DNA from: Mucilaginibacter frigoritolerans
Lineage (GTDB): Bacteria > Bacteroidota > Bacteroidia > Sphingobacteriales > Sphingobacteriaceae
Direction of reading: 5' to 3'
Assembly (NCBI RefSeq): GCF_007830615.1
Contig: NZ_VLLI01000018.1
Span: forward strand, 51,760-115,759
DNA length: 64,000 nucleotides
In this document: piece after piece, positions 56,110-64,000 of the stretch
How the letters are laid out: each line of letters opens with the position of its first letter
Numbering within the stretch: the first letter of the stretch is position 1
Notes under the pieces: generated by a model
Seen by the model: the letters and a program-made list of their open reading frames with translations, nothing else
Databases searched by the model: none
Told to the model about the DNA's origin: nothing
Translations under genes and position numbers: made by a program

Positions 56110-58903
56110 GAAGATCACAATTATAGTACTACCTTTTCTTTTACTTTTCACCCTTAATTTGCGCGCGCAGAGCATATACAATGTTAAAGGCATTATAGTT
56201 GATACATCCTCAAATGCTAAACTTGTAAACGCTTCAATAAGCATTTTAAATGAAAAAGACTCAATCCTATATACCTTTGTAAGGGCCGGTGTTAGTGGCA
56301 TATTTGCAATTAATAACTTAAGCAAAGGGAAATTTATTTTGCTGGCTACCTATCCTGGCTATGCCGATTATATTGAATATTTCAGCCTTGATTCTGCTAA
56401 AAGAACGCATGACTTTGGTAACATAAATATGCTGCTCAAAACTAAGCTGCTGGCCGATGTAATTGTTAAAGGAAACAGGGCATCCATAAAAATAAAAGGC
56501 GACACCACCGAATTTGATGCACGTACCTATAAAGTACAGCCGAATGCTACGGTAGAGGACCTGCTAAAGCAATTACAGGGAATACAGGTTGATAAGGACG
56601 GCAAAATTACCGCACAAGGAGAAACCGTAAACAAAGTTTTAGTTGACGGTGAAGAGTTTTTTGGCGACGACCCCACCCTTGTAACTAAAAATTTAAGAGC
56701 CGACATGGTAGATAAGGTACAGCTTTATGATAAAAAAAGCGACCAGGCAACATTTACCGGTATTGATGATGGACAAAAAACAAAAACCATTAACATCAAA
56801 TTAAAAGCCGACAAAAAGAATGGCTATTTCGGTAAGGTAGATGCGGGCTATGGCACTGATAATTATTACCAATCGCAAATATTATTTAATATGTTTAAGG
56901 CAAAGCAGAAGTTTTCCTTTTTTAGCACAATAAGTAACGATGGCAAAACAGGGCTGGGCTGGGAAGACAATCAAAAATACGGAGGCGGAAACAATGTTTC
57001 AGCTATGGATGATGGCAGTATAATGATAATGGTCGGTGGCGGTGACGATCTGGATTCGTGGGACGGGAATTATAGTGGTAAGGGTACGCCTATAGCAATA
57101 AATGATGGTGTTCATTACGATAGTAAGTGGAACGGCGATAAACAATCACTAAACACAAACTATAAATTAGGAGTATTAACAGTTGATGGAGTGGATAATA
57201 CTTTATCGCAAAATAACTTACCTACGGGCGGAATTATCAATACAACATCCAATCAGAATTTCCATAATTATATGTTCAGGAACAAACTGGATGCTACTTA
57301 CCAGGTAAAGCTGGATACTACATCAAACTTAAAACTGGCATTTGACGCCACCACTAAACACAGTCAAACCAAAAGCGATTATATGTCAACGAGCCGCAAC
57401 AGTGGCGACACCTTGCTAAACAGTAGTGAAAGAAACATTACCAACCAGGTTGATGCACGAATATTTAATGCAAATGCATTTTATACCAAAAAATTTAAGA
57501 AAAAGGGCCGCACTTTTTCGTGGAACGTTAGCGAAGCATATAACGAAAGTCAGGCTAATGGAACTTTAAAAACTGATGTTGATTATTTTAATAACCTCGG
57601 CGTGCAAGACAGCAGCCAGACCACAGATCAGTATAAAACCAATCATCTTATAAGTTCACAGCTGAACAGTAATATGACCTATACCGAACCATTGTCAAAA
57701 ACGCTGTCAATTATTTTTAACTATGGGCTAGCTATTGACAATAGCACGGCCGACCGCAAATCATTCAATAAAGATGCCAATGGCTTTTATACCATACTGG
57801 ATAGTTTATATAGTAATGATTATAAGTTAAATCAATTAGCTAACCAGGGAGGGGCAATACTTAATTTAAAGAAGGGAAAAACAACTATAAATATTGGAAC
57901 CAAGGTAAGTGATGTGAACTTTAAACAAGTAAATGAGTATACAGGTGATATATTTAAACGCAATTTTGTTGACTGGTCTCCGCAGGCAAGCTATCAATAC
58001 AGGTTCTCGCAGCAATCCAACTTTAACGTAAACTACAATGGTAAAACCACGCAACCAACCGTTGACCAGATACAGCCGCTACTGGTAAATACCGATCCGC
58101 TAAATTTGATTATAGGAAACCCTGCACTTAAACCATCTTTTACAAACAACATAAGGTTAGCATATAATTCATATAAAGTATTGAGCGATGAATATTTAGG
58201 GGTATATGGTAATTATTCGTTCACATCTTCTCCTATAGTAAACAGTACCGTTACGGATTCGGTTGGCAAAAGCACAACGCAATACATCAACTTAAATAAA
58301 ATTCCATTTAATTATTACCTAAACATTTACTACGCACGTAAATTGTCTTCAACAGGTATCAACATAGGTTTTACTCTGAATGATCAGGGAAGTAGAACCT
58401 ATAACCTTTCAAACGGTGAGATCAACGCGATTACATCAACTACCTATTCAGGAAGTTTACGAGTTCAAAAATATGTACAAAAGAAATATGATTTCAATAT
58501 TTCCTTCGGGCCAAGCTTAACTTATGGAGGGTCATCCTTACAGCGTAATCTAAACAATAATGGACATGGGCTAAATGGCGATGGTGGATTCACCTTTTTT
58601 CTACCCTGGCAGTTTTCAATCACCTCAAACGGCAGCTATCAATACAACTCTAAAACAGAGACTTTTGACCAAGATTACTCCAGGTTTTTGTTGAATGCCT
58701 GGCTGGTAAAGGCATTTGATAAAAACGAGGATTTTAAAATCACGTTGGCATGCAATGATATTCTCAACCAAAACTCGGGTTTTAACAGGAGCTCAAGCGG
58801 GAATTTAATTACTCAGGAAAATTACACTACCATTAAAAGATTTTTTATGCTTACCCTGGTTTGGACATTTAACAAAATGGGCGGTGCCAGCGCAAAAAAT
58901 TAA
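56108..58903 (+). CDS. Outer-membrane beta-barrel protein, TonB-receptor-like (OMP_b-brl family)
   Basis: The protein has 931 residues: a signal peptide ending at LRAQS, a carboxypeptidase-regulatory-like domain (about 22-115, YNVKGIIVDTSSNAKLVNAS), a plug-like segment (VEDLLKQLQGIQVDKDGKIT, VLVDGEEFFGDDPTL) and a large barrel ending VWTFNKMGG. This layout is the receptor-like outer-membrane family that pairs with a GLPGLI protein in Bacteroidota. The partner GLPGLI gene follows with 4 bp between them. Cargo unknown, perhaps peptides or metals, by family association only. Confidence 0.9.
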   Translation: MKITIIVLPFLLLFTLNLRAQSIYNVKGIIVDTSSNAKLVNASISILNEKDSILYTFVRAGVSGIFAINNLSKGKFILLATYPGYADYIEYFSLDSAKRTHDFGNINMLLKTKLLADVIVKGNRASIKIKGDTTEFDARTYKVQPNATVEDLLKQLQGIQVDKDGKITAQGETVNKVLVDGEEFFGDDPTLVTKNLRADMVDKVQLYDKKSDQATFTGIDDGQKTKTINIKLKADKKNGYFGKVDAGYGTDNYYQSQILFNMFKAKQKFSFFSTISNDGKTGLGWEDNQKYGGGNNVSAMDDGSIMIMVGGGDDLDSWDGNYSGKGTPIAINDGVHYDSKWNGDKQSLNTNYKLGVLTVDGVDNTLSQNNLPTGGIINTTSNQNFHNYMFRNKLDATYQVKLDTTSNLKLAFDATTKHSQTKSDYMSTSRNSGDTLLNSSERNITNQVDARIFNANAFYTKKFKKKGRTFSWNVSEAYNESQANGTLKTDVDYFNNLGVQDSSQTTDQYKTNHLISSQLNSNMTYTEPLSKTLSIIFNYGLAIDNSTADRKSFNKDANGFYTILDSLYSNDYKLNQLANQGGAILNLKKGKTTINIGTKVSDVNFKQVNEYTGDIFKRNFVDWSPQASYQYRFSQQSNFNVNYNGKTTQPTVDQIQPLLVNTDPLNLIIGNPALKPSFTNNIRLAYNSYKVLSDEYLGVYGNYSFTSSPIVNSTVTDSVGKSTTQYINLNKIPFNYYLNIYYARKLSSTGINIGFTLNDQGSRTYNLSNGEINAITSTTYSGSLRVQKYVQKKYDFNISFGPSLTYGGSSLQRNLNNNGHGLNGDGGFTFFLPWQFSITSNGSYQYNSKTETFDQDYSRFLLNAWLVKAFDKNEDFKITLACNDILNQNSGFNRSSSGNLITQENYTTIKRFFMLTLVWTFNKMGGASAKN

Positions 58904-58907
58904 GATT

Positions 58908-59684
58908 ATGAAGACAATTATTATAGCGGCTATCAGTTCATTATTACTAATCAACAGTCCATCTTTTAGTCAAAACGCTCATTTTACAACATCGGGCGTA
59001 ATTGAGTACGAAAAGACCGTTAATATGTTTGCATTACTAAAAAAGCAGATCAATAAAGATAACGAGGCTTTTTATCAGCCCATTTATGATCAATATATAA
59101 AAAACCAGCCTCAGTTTAAAAAGCTGAAAAGTACACTAACCTTTTCTGATAATAAAACGCTGTTTACGCCGGTGCCTGATGAAAATCCGTCAGGAAATTT
59201 CTTTGGAAACAATGTAATGGTTAGTCAGACCAATACCATCTACACTGACTTACAAACAAAAACATTTATTGAACAGAAAAATGTTTTCGAAGAAGTTTTC
59301 CTGGTTAAAGATAGCACTCGCAAGATCCGATGGAAAATAACCGGCGAAACACGGGAAGTTGCCGGATTTATCTGCAGAAGGGCAAATGCAATAGTGTTAG
59401 ATTCAGTTTACGTTGTAGCTTTTTATAGCGATCAGATCCCTGTTTCAGGGGGACCTGAATCTTTTACCGGTTTACCTGGAATGATATTAGGCCTGGCGCT
59501 CCCTCACGAAAATGTAACCTGGTTTACCACTAAAATAACGAATCTAATAGTTGACGGCAAGGCTATATTACCGCCTAAAAAAGGGAAGCTAACTAATAAT
59601 CAGGATCTATTTAAAACCTTACTGAATGCAACAAAAGAATGGGGGACTTATAAAGATGCTTATTTAAAGGCCTTTTCACTTTGA
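58908..59684 (+). CDS. GLPGLI family exported protein
   Basis: From the ATG at 58908 the protein has 258 residues with a signal peptide ending at SPSFSQ. The family signature appears as ESFTGLPGMILGLALPHENV, preceded by RKIRWKITGETREVAGFICR. The ATG lies 4 bp after the stop of the outer-membrane barrel gene, so the two are translationally linked. A GTG at 58884 is in frame but overlaps the upstream gene. Function of GLPGLI proteins is unknown; their constant barrel partner suggests a shared envelope task. Confidence 0.9.
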   Translation: MKTIIIAAISSLLLINSPSFSQNAHFTTSGVIEYEKTVNMFALLKKQINKDNEAFYQPIYDQYIKNQPQFKKLKSTLTFSDNKTLFTPVPDENPSGNFFGNNVMVSQTNTIYTDLQTKTFIEQKNVFEEVFLVKDSTRKIRWKITGETREVAGFICRRANAIVLDSVYVVAFYSDQIPVSGGPESFTGLPGMILGLALPHENVTWFTTKITNLIVDGKAILPPKKGKLTNNQDLFKTLLNATKEWGTYKDAYLKAFSL

Positions 59685-59774
59685 GCTTGAGATGTAAAAA
59701 TTAGCTTGAAACAACAGCTCCTGATGAATATTCTTATAAATTTGCAGTATAGGCATATGAGTCACACCTCAAGT

Positions 59775-60656
59775 TCAGTTGACTTCAATATTATTAATAG
59801 GCAGCATAACTGTTGAATTGCCATAACTGCTCTTATAGGTAATTAAAAAGTTTTTAAGATCTACGAGTTTATCGGTATTAATCAAGTCAACACCGCATTT
59901 AAGCAACTCTTGCCAAACGCTGTTTTTCTCGGGTGATGCCCATAGTCTTACTTTTTTACCAAATTTATGTGCCATTGATACATAGGCACATAGCTTATTC
60001 TTTTCGCTCACCGGAAAATCGCCATTACCATTCCAACTCAACATTTTTGAATATTTACAGCTCGCCAGTTTATATACATTGGCGGCAGTTGTATCCATAG
60101 CCGTTTTTCTCAAATCTTCATCAATAAATGCCAGACGATTTGTTTCACTCTTAATCATCTGGTAGGGCTTATGCCCCGACAAAACAATAGTTATAGCCCG
60201 CTGGGTAACCTTACCGTTATCATAACTTGATAATATGGATCTGTATTTTTCGAGCAATAGCTTCAAAGCGCTATAAGTATTATTGGCGCCCGTTTTTATA
60301 TCGATCAGTAAAACAATCGGAGTGGTATATCCTTTGTAAACCTGTCCGTTATTTTTTGCTATGCGGTCTGCCAATGGTTGCAGATAAAGTGTTTCCAGCG
60401 TTTTTTCGGCTCTAAAAAATGGATAAATATGTGCTACAATCAAATCTCCCTCTTCTAAAAATATATCAGCCTCAATATTGGTATAACCATTATCAAGCGC
60501 ATCAAATAAAGGATGCGGATGACAATAGTCATTATGAGCAAAGGCATTAGGAAGTGGTATAGATTGTGAGCGGGCGGATTGGAGGTCAAGAAGCAGTAAA
60601 ACAAATATTCCTGTTTTTAGTAATTTTTTGCTTAAAATTGCTACCGGCGCTTTCAA
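59775..60656 (-). CDS. PLC-like phosphodiesterase family protein, secreted
   Basis: The protein has 293 residues with a signal peptide ending near LQSARSQS. The catalytic N-terminal half has NAFAHNDYCHPHPLFDALDN and NIEADIFLEEGDLIVAH, matching the His-Asp-Glu pattern of glycerophosphodiesterase and PI-PLC-like TIM barrels; later PIVLLIDIKT and AITIVLSGHKP follow the same fold. It probably hydrolyses a phosphodiester, perhaps a lipid head group. It converges on the GLPGLI gene. Confidence 0.85.
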   Translation of the reverse strand: MKAPVAILSKKLLKTGIFVLLLLDLQSARSQSIPLPNAFAHNDYCHPHPLFDALDNGYTNIEADIFLEEGDLIVAHIYPFFRAEKTLETLYLQPLADRIAKNNGQVYKGYTTPIVLLIDIKTGANNTYSALKLLLEKYRSILSSYDNGKVTQRAITIVLSGHKPYQMIKSETNRLAFIDEDLRKTAMDTTAANVYKLASCKYSKMLSWNGNGDFPVSEKNKLCAYVSMAHKFGKKVRLWASPEKNSVWQELLKCGVDLINTDKLVDLKNFLITYKSSYGNSTVMLPINNIEVN

Positions 60657-60807
60657 GTGTTATTGCTAAATTTATAAAACAAATTTAAGCCTTGTGCATT
60701 GCGAAAGCTTTAAGTATCTATTAATAAATAGTTAAATTACAGCTACTTAATATTAAATTATTTAGCAGGGTAATTTTAATCAGACAGAGAGCAACCAATA
60801 CCAATAT

Positions 60808-61380
60808 ATGCCTTTTAATCTGCTGCTGAATAACGTTTCCAGATATATCCATTTAACGGACGCAGAAAAGGAAATCTTCATTTCATTGCTGCAGGAAAAG
60901 CAACTCAAACGGAAACAGTTTTTTTTGAATGATGGTGAAATCTGCAAATACTCAGCATTTGTAACATCAGGTTGCTTGCGGGGGTTTACAGTTGACAAGA
61001 ATGGCATTGAGCATGTATTAAGTTTTGCCCCGCCAGATTGGTGGATGGCAGATATGTACAGCCTGATATCCAAAAAACCAGGCACACTTAATATTGAAGC
61101 GTTGGAGGATACAGACATTATTCTGCTATCAAAAACCAATCAGGAAAAGCTATATCTGGAGATCCCCAAATTTGAACGTTTTTTCCGTATCCTTATTGAA
61201 AACTCTTTAGTAGCGAATCAACAGCGCATTGTTGACAACCTGAGTCTTACTGCCGAAGAACGCTATAACATCTTCTGCAAACGTTATCCGACGCTGATCA
61301 ATCATCTACCCCAAAAACAAATAGCCTCCTACATTGGTGTAACACCCGAGTTTTTTAGCAGAATGAGAAACAAGCATTGA
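60808..61380 (+). CDS. Crp/Fnr family transcriptional regulator
   Basis: The protein has 190 residues: a cyclic-nucleotide-binding-like beta roll (about 20-120, FLNDGEICKYSAFVTSGCLR) and a C-terminal winged helix (QKQIASYIGVTPEFFSRMRN). The ligand pocket lacks an obvious cAMP-binding Arg-Ser pair, as is usual in the Bacteroidota paralogues. It is upstream of the pirin gene by 99 bp and may sense a different small molecule or none. Confidence 0.9.
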   Translation: MPFNLLLNNVSRYIHLTDAEKEIFISLLQEKQLKRKQFFLNDGEICKYSAFVTSGCLRGFTVDKNGIEHVLSFAPPDWWMADMYSLISKKPGTLNIEALEDTDIILLSKTNQEKLYLEIPKFERFFRILIENSLVANQQRIVDNLSLTAEERYNIFCKRYPTLINHLPQKQIASYIGVTPEFFSRMRNKH

Positions 61381-61438
61381 TTAGTGCCCCCCTTATCATT
61401 TCTTAACCTACATCATCTTTCCCGCTTCAATTACACCT

Positions 61439-61446
61439 TACCTTTG
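61439..61446 (+). promoter_or_regulatory. -7 box of the pirin gene
   Basis: TACCTTTG matches TAnnTTTG. A CTTT lies 18 bp upstream as a weak -33. The box falls inside the longer reading frame that opens at 61384, which supports the start at 61480. Confidence 0.6.
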
Positions 61447-61465
61447 ATGTATAAAATAAAACAAA

Positions 61466-61471
61466 GGAGAA
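61466..61471 (+). promoter_or_regulatory. Ribosome-binding site of pirin gene
   Basis: AGGAGA (within ACAAAGGAGAAC) 8 nt before the ATG at 61480 is a strong Shine-Dalgarno sequence, unusual in this window where most genes have none. Confidence 0.6.
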
Positions 61472-61479
61472 CAAACATC

Positions 61480-62196
61480 ATGGCACAAACAGTATTACAT
61501 AAAGCCGAAACCCGTGGACATGCCAACCATGGCTGGCTTAACAGTTATCATACTTTTAGTTTTGCTAATTATTATAATCCCGAAAGAATGCATTTCGGCG
61601 CTTTAAGGGTATTAAATGATGATACCGTTGATGCAGGAATGGGCTTTGGAAAACACCCGCACGATAATATGGAAATAATTTCTATACCATTAGAGGGCGA
61701 TCTGGAACACAAAGACAGCATGAACAACGTTGCCGTTATAAAAAATGGTGATATACAGGTGATGAGTGCCGGTACTGGTATTTTTCATAGCGAGTACAAT
61801 AAAGACAGGGAGCAAAGGGTTAAATTCTTACAGATATGGGTATTTCCGGATAAAAAGAATGTAGACCCCCGTTATGACCAGATTACTTTAAATGCTGATG
61901 ATAGGCATAACAAATTACAGCAGATACTTTCCCCTAATCCGGAAGATGAAGGCGTTTGGATCCATCAGAATGCATGGTTCCATTTGGGTAAATTTGATAA
62001 AGGTATAAGTACCGAATATAATTTGAAAGCCAAAGGTAACGGCGTGTATATTTTTAATTTAAGCGGCGACATTAAGGTTAATGATCAGATATTAAACACC
62101 CGTGACGGTTATGGGATATGGGATACTGACAAATTCACTATTACAGCCGAAACCGATGCTGAGTTTTTACTGATGGAAGTACCCATGTTAGGATAA
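61480..62196 (+). CDS. Pirin family protein
   Basis: From the ATG at 61480 the protein has 238 residues: a bicupin starting AETRGHANHGWLNSYHTFSF. The first cupin carries the metal-site His in GKHPHDNMEI and IFHSEYN, and the second has WIHQNAWFHLGKFDKG. Bacterial pirins include quercetin dioxygenase-like enzymes; the function here is not known. Neighbour on the upstream side is a Crp-type regulator gene that may control it. Confidence 0.92.
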   Translation: MAQTVLHKAETRGHANHGWLNSYHTFSFANYYNPERMHFGALRVLNDDTVDAGMGFGKHPHDNMEIISIPLEGDLEHKDSMNNVAVIKNGDIQVMSAGTGIFHSEYNKDREQRVKFLQIWVFPDKKNVDPRYDQITLNADDRHNKLQQILSPNPEDEGVWIHQNAWFHLGKFDKGISTEYNLKAKGNGVYIFNLSGDIKVNDQILNTRDGYGIWDTDKFTITAETDAEFLLMEVPMLG

Positions 62197-62205
62197 TAAG
62201 AAGTT

Positions 62206-62260
62206 AAGGGCAAAAGGTTTTGTATTGATGCAGAAAAACTCTTTTGCCCTTTCCTTTTTA
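62206..62260 (+). terminator. Intrinsic terminator of the pirin gene
   Basis: AAGGGCAAAAG (62206-62216) pairs perfectly with CTTTTGCCCTT (62241-62251), followed by TCCTTTTTA. The loop is 24 nt. Confidence 0.85.
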
Positions 62261-62294
62261 TTATTTTCACACCAAATAATTAAGCTATCATACT

Positions 62295-62597
62295 ATGAAT
62301 AAGATAGAAATATTAGTGATAGGTCGGCACCCGGAGATTTTACAAACTGTTGTTCGCCTAGTTAACAATAACCCAGAGTGGAATGCAACCGGCTGCTCGA
62401 TCGATGAAGAAGCTTTGGTAGCTTTTGCAAATAACACCTTTCGCCTGGTATTACTTGGCGGTGGAATTGAAAAGGAAAGTGAAGATAAATTGTGTAATGC
62501 TTTCCGCTCGCTCAATCCTCAAATAACTATTATTCAGCATTATGGGGGTGGGAGTGGACTACTTTCAGCCGAGATATATGAAGCGTTAAAGGGTTAA
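62295..62597 (+). CDS. Receiver-like hypothetical protein
   Basis: This 100-residue protein begins MNKIEILVIGRHPEILQTVV and continues with alternating beta and alpha segments like a response-regulator receiver domain: NPEWNATGCS, FRLVLLGGGI at strand 3 and QITIIQHYGGG. The phospho-acceptor Asp expected at the end of strand 3 is replaced by Gly, and the acidic pocket is absent. A degenerate, non-phosphorylated receiver is likely. No kinase gene is nearby. Confidence 0.65.
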   Translation: MNKIEILVIGRHPEILQTVVRLVNNNPEWNATGCSIDEEALVAFANNTFRLVLLGGGIEKESEDKLCNAFRSLNPQITIIQHYGGGSGLLSAEIYEALKG

Positions 62598-62720
62598 AAT
62601 CATTGTAAATCCAGATAACCTGACTTTCGTAAAGGTGCCCTTCCGCATTCAAACAATTGAAGCAGAAGGACATTTTCCTTTATATTAATTACCCCTAATT
62701 AATTTCGTTTGCAAATATAC

Positions 62721-63380
62721 TTATTGTACAGCTGCTTGCAGTACCGGTTGTTCTGTTTGATGATCTGTAACAGTCGCCAGAGGTGTATTAACCACTACAG
62801 GCGGTATAATCGTTTGCTGCTTATTTTCAGTAGTCTTCAAAGCGGTATATAAACCAGAGCTTACACCCAGCAAGATAAGATTATTAGTACTGATTACAGG
62901 TATAATAGCATCAGTACCAATGGCACTGTCATTTAAATGAGCTACCACATAAAAGATAAACCATATTCCGAATACAATATTAAATATTACCGTTTGAAAA
63001 CGGTGCACATTCACTCCATTTTTATCTGATAAAATATCAAGGAACAGGTTATCCCCTTTAATATTCTGCCCTAATCCGGTAAGGTTAGGGTTAGTTTGAT
63101 CACCAATATCTATTAATGTCGCCCCAACAGTGGTGGCCGAACTAATGCCCAACAAATAAAGCGTTGAAGTGTCAAAGGTAGGGATTGCGCCTCTTAAAAT
63201 AATAATACTTATAAAAGAAGCTAATATAATAACTGACCACCAAGCCAGTTGTAACCGCGAAAAGCTGTATGGACGGGGTAGAGCAGTGCTATTATCTCTT
63301 AGCATAAAATAATACCTGTCAAAAAAATAAACTAATACAAGGAGAACAATAAATATTGCCCAAAAAACAAGAGTGTTCAT
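62721..63380 (-). CDS. Conserved membrane protein of unknown function
   Basis: The protein has 219 residues with about five hydrophobic segments: residues 5-22, then YSFSRLQLAWWSVIILASFI, a helix at STLYLLGISSATTVGATLID, one at about 130-147 and one at about 165-178, with a polar C-terminal tail. The YSFSRxQLAWW and GISSATTxGATLID strings look conserved but I cannot name a family. It stands alone next to the rRNA operon. Confidence 0.65.
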   Translation of the reverse strand: MNTLVFWAIFIVLLVLVYFFDRYYFMLRDNSTALPRPYSFSRLQLAWWSVIILASFISIIILRGAIPTFDTSTLYLLGISSATTVGATLIDIGDQTNPNLTGLGQNIKGDNLFLDILSDKNGVNVHRFQTVIFNIVFGIWFIFYVVAHLNDSAIGTDAIIPVISTNNLILLGVSSGLYTALKTTENKQQTIIPPVVVNTPLATVTDHQTEQPVLQAAVQ

Positions 63381-63596
63381 AATCTGTGATGTTAAGTTAA
63401 GGTTTTGGATAAAGGTTGATAACTATAGCACTGGCTTCAAATTAAACAAGCGCTTAGCTAAATTATAAACAAAAAACAGGAAAAGCAAGTAGTGGTTTTT
63501 GAGAAAAAAATTTCATATAAATGCCCCCCTAGTTCTTTTAACAAAGGGCAATGCAGCAGCATTGAAGGTGGTAATAAAAAGGGTACAAAACAAGAA

Positions 63597-63650
63597 AACC
63601 CCTCATCAATTAGATGAAGGGTTACTTTAAGTCCCGATTTTAAATCGGGA
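63597..63650 (-). terminator. Tandem hairpins terminating the rRNA operon
   Basis: On the minus strand, past the 5S gene, the first hairpin (TCCCGATTT and AAATCGGGA at 63632-63650) is followed by a second one, AACCCCTCATC (63597-63607) with GATGAAGGGTT (63613-63623), one mismatch. The second is followed by TTTTCTTGTTTT, a U-rich tail. Confidence 0.85.
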
Positions 63651-63660
63651 TTAAAAATTT

Positions 63661-63765
<105 letters not shown>

Positions 63766-63784
63766 TGAATATTTTAATTAGATT

Positions 63785-63847
63785 TGAGTATCAAGATCTG
63801 AGTATTGAGATTTTATCTCATGTCTCACATCTATTATCTCCTATCTA
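63785..63847. repeat. Nine-unit heptanucleotide array in the 23S-5S spacer
   Basis: In exact 7-nt register the units are TGAGTAT, CAAGATC, TGAGTAT, TGAGATT, TTATCTC, ATGTCTC, ACATCTA, TTATCTC, CTATCTA. The first four and last five are of opposite strand type, meeting at TGAGAT-TTT-ATCTCA (63806-63820), a short perfect hairpin. Confidence 0.7.
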
Positions 63848-63922
63848 AGACAATGATTGAAAGAAGTAAGTAATTGAAAAGACAACAGTATCATTTTGAT
63901 TATCTGTTTGTTTGGTGTTTGC

Positions 63923-63951
63923 GAGTAGCAAGGTATTGCTACCTGCTACTC
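63923..63951. other. Stem-loop just downstream of the 23S rRNA
   Basis: GAGTAGCAAGGTA (63923-63935), loop TTGC, TACCTGCTACTC (63940-63951) pairs with one bulged base. On the transcript it lies about 13 nt past the 23S 3' end, where RNase processing signals are expected. Confidence 0.6.
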
Positions 63952-63963
63952 ACCATTTCCATT

Positions 63964-64000
63964 CACGAAGAAAGCTTCGGGCGATTAGTATTACTCGGCT
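63964..64000 (-). rRNA. 23S ribosomal RNA, 3' end (cut by window edge)
   Basis: On the minus strand the last 37 bases begin AGCCGAGTAATACTAATCGC and continue with CCGAAGCTTTCTTCG, the known 3' end type of 23S rRNA in this group. The exact mature end is uncertain by a few bases. The spacer to 5S is about 200 bp and holds no tRNA. Confidence 0.9.

Noticed and set aside
63785..63847. CRISPR array in the rRNA spacer
   Set aside because: Units are 7 nt and degenerate with no spacers; no cas gene is present.

Overview
The window is a 64-kb chromosomal segment of a Bacteroidota bacterium, most likely family Sphingobacteriaceae (Mucilaginibacter or Pedobacter-like). Reasons: promoters match the Bacteroidota pattern (TTTG, about 19-21 bp, TAnnTTTG); Shine-Dalgarno sites are scarce; TonB-linked receptors, a GLPGLI protein, a DUF6515 protein, GH92/GH95/GH29 enzymes and ASPIC/UnbV lipoproteins are present; and the topoisomerase IV subunits are of Bacteroidota type. 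Family and genus are inferences from gene content. No phage, insertion sequence or CRISPR array is visible. The window is typical chromosome with accessory patches.

Layout. 0-3 kb: tail of an XdhC-like gene, an autoregulated TetR gene with a ketoacyl synthase, and a 2OG-Fe(II) oxygenase. 3-17 kb: a glycan-degrading island (GH2, GH95, SGNH esterase, GH29 and GH92) interrupted at 9.5-13.2 kb by two tandem Cys/His-motif small proteins and a TonB-dependent receptor. 17-26 kb: a decayed thioredoxin-like gene, tRNA-Asn, PfkB kinase, cytochrome b5-like protein, ECF sigma factor, murB, an Xre/DUF2975 pair and an amino-acid permease. 26-36 kb: parE, then a cluster made entirely of paralogue pairs in the order A1-B1-B2-A2-C1-C2 (small secreted proteins, AhpD-like CxxC proteins, FG-GAP/ASPIC lipoproteins). 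36-46 kb: small lipoproteins, an SDR and ArsR/old-yellow-enzyme block with a palindromic operator, a frameshifted exported gene, a DUF6515 protein, an M81 peptidase, and rlmF, with a decayed rlmF fragment 4.6 kb upstream. 46-64 kb: parC, YdeI-like protein, NTF2-like protein, SGNH hydrolase, cdd, YeiH transporter, Zn-alcohol dehydrogenase with AraC regulator, GH25 lysozyme, an outer-membrane barrel/GLPGLI pair, a PLC-like phosphodiesterase, Crp regulator, pirin, and the 3' end of an rRNA operon (5S and 23S, minus strand).

How the genes work together. The GH island should remove fucose (GH95, GH29), mannose (GH92) and galactose or other beta-linked sugars (GH2), plus ester groups (SGNH), from complex glycans, but it has no SusC/SusD pair. 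The TonB receptor inside it is a stand-alone type and is more plausibly tied to the metal-ligand-like small proteins beside it. The paralogue cluster at 28.3-35.6 kb and the Cys/His pair plus receptor at 9.5-13.2 kb are the best candidates for undescribed systems.

Other notable signals: several perfect inverted repeats sit inside or beside promoters, two of them between the -33 and -7 boxes of regulator genes whose start codons lie only 5 nt past the -7 box (likely leaderless mRNAs). Degenerate arrays with an exact 7-nt period occur beside the cytochrome b5-like gene and in the 23S-5S spacer, where the array switches strand half way.
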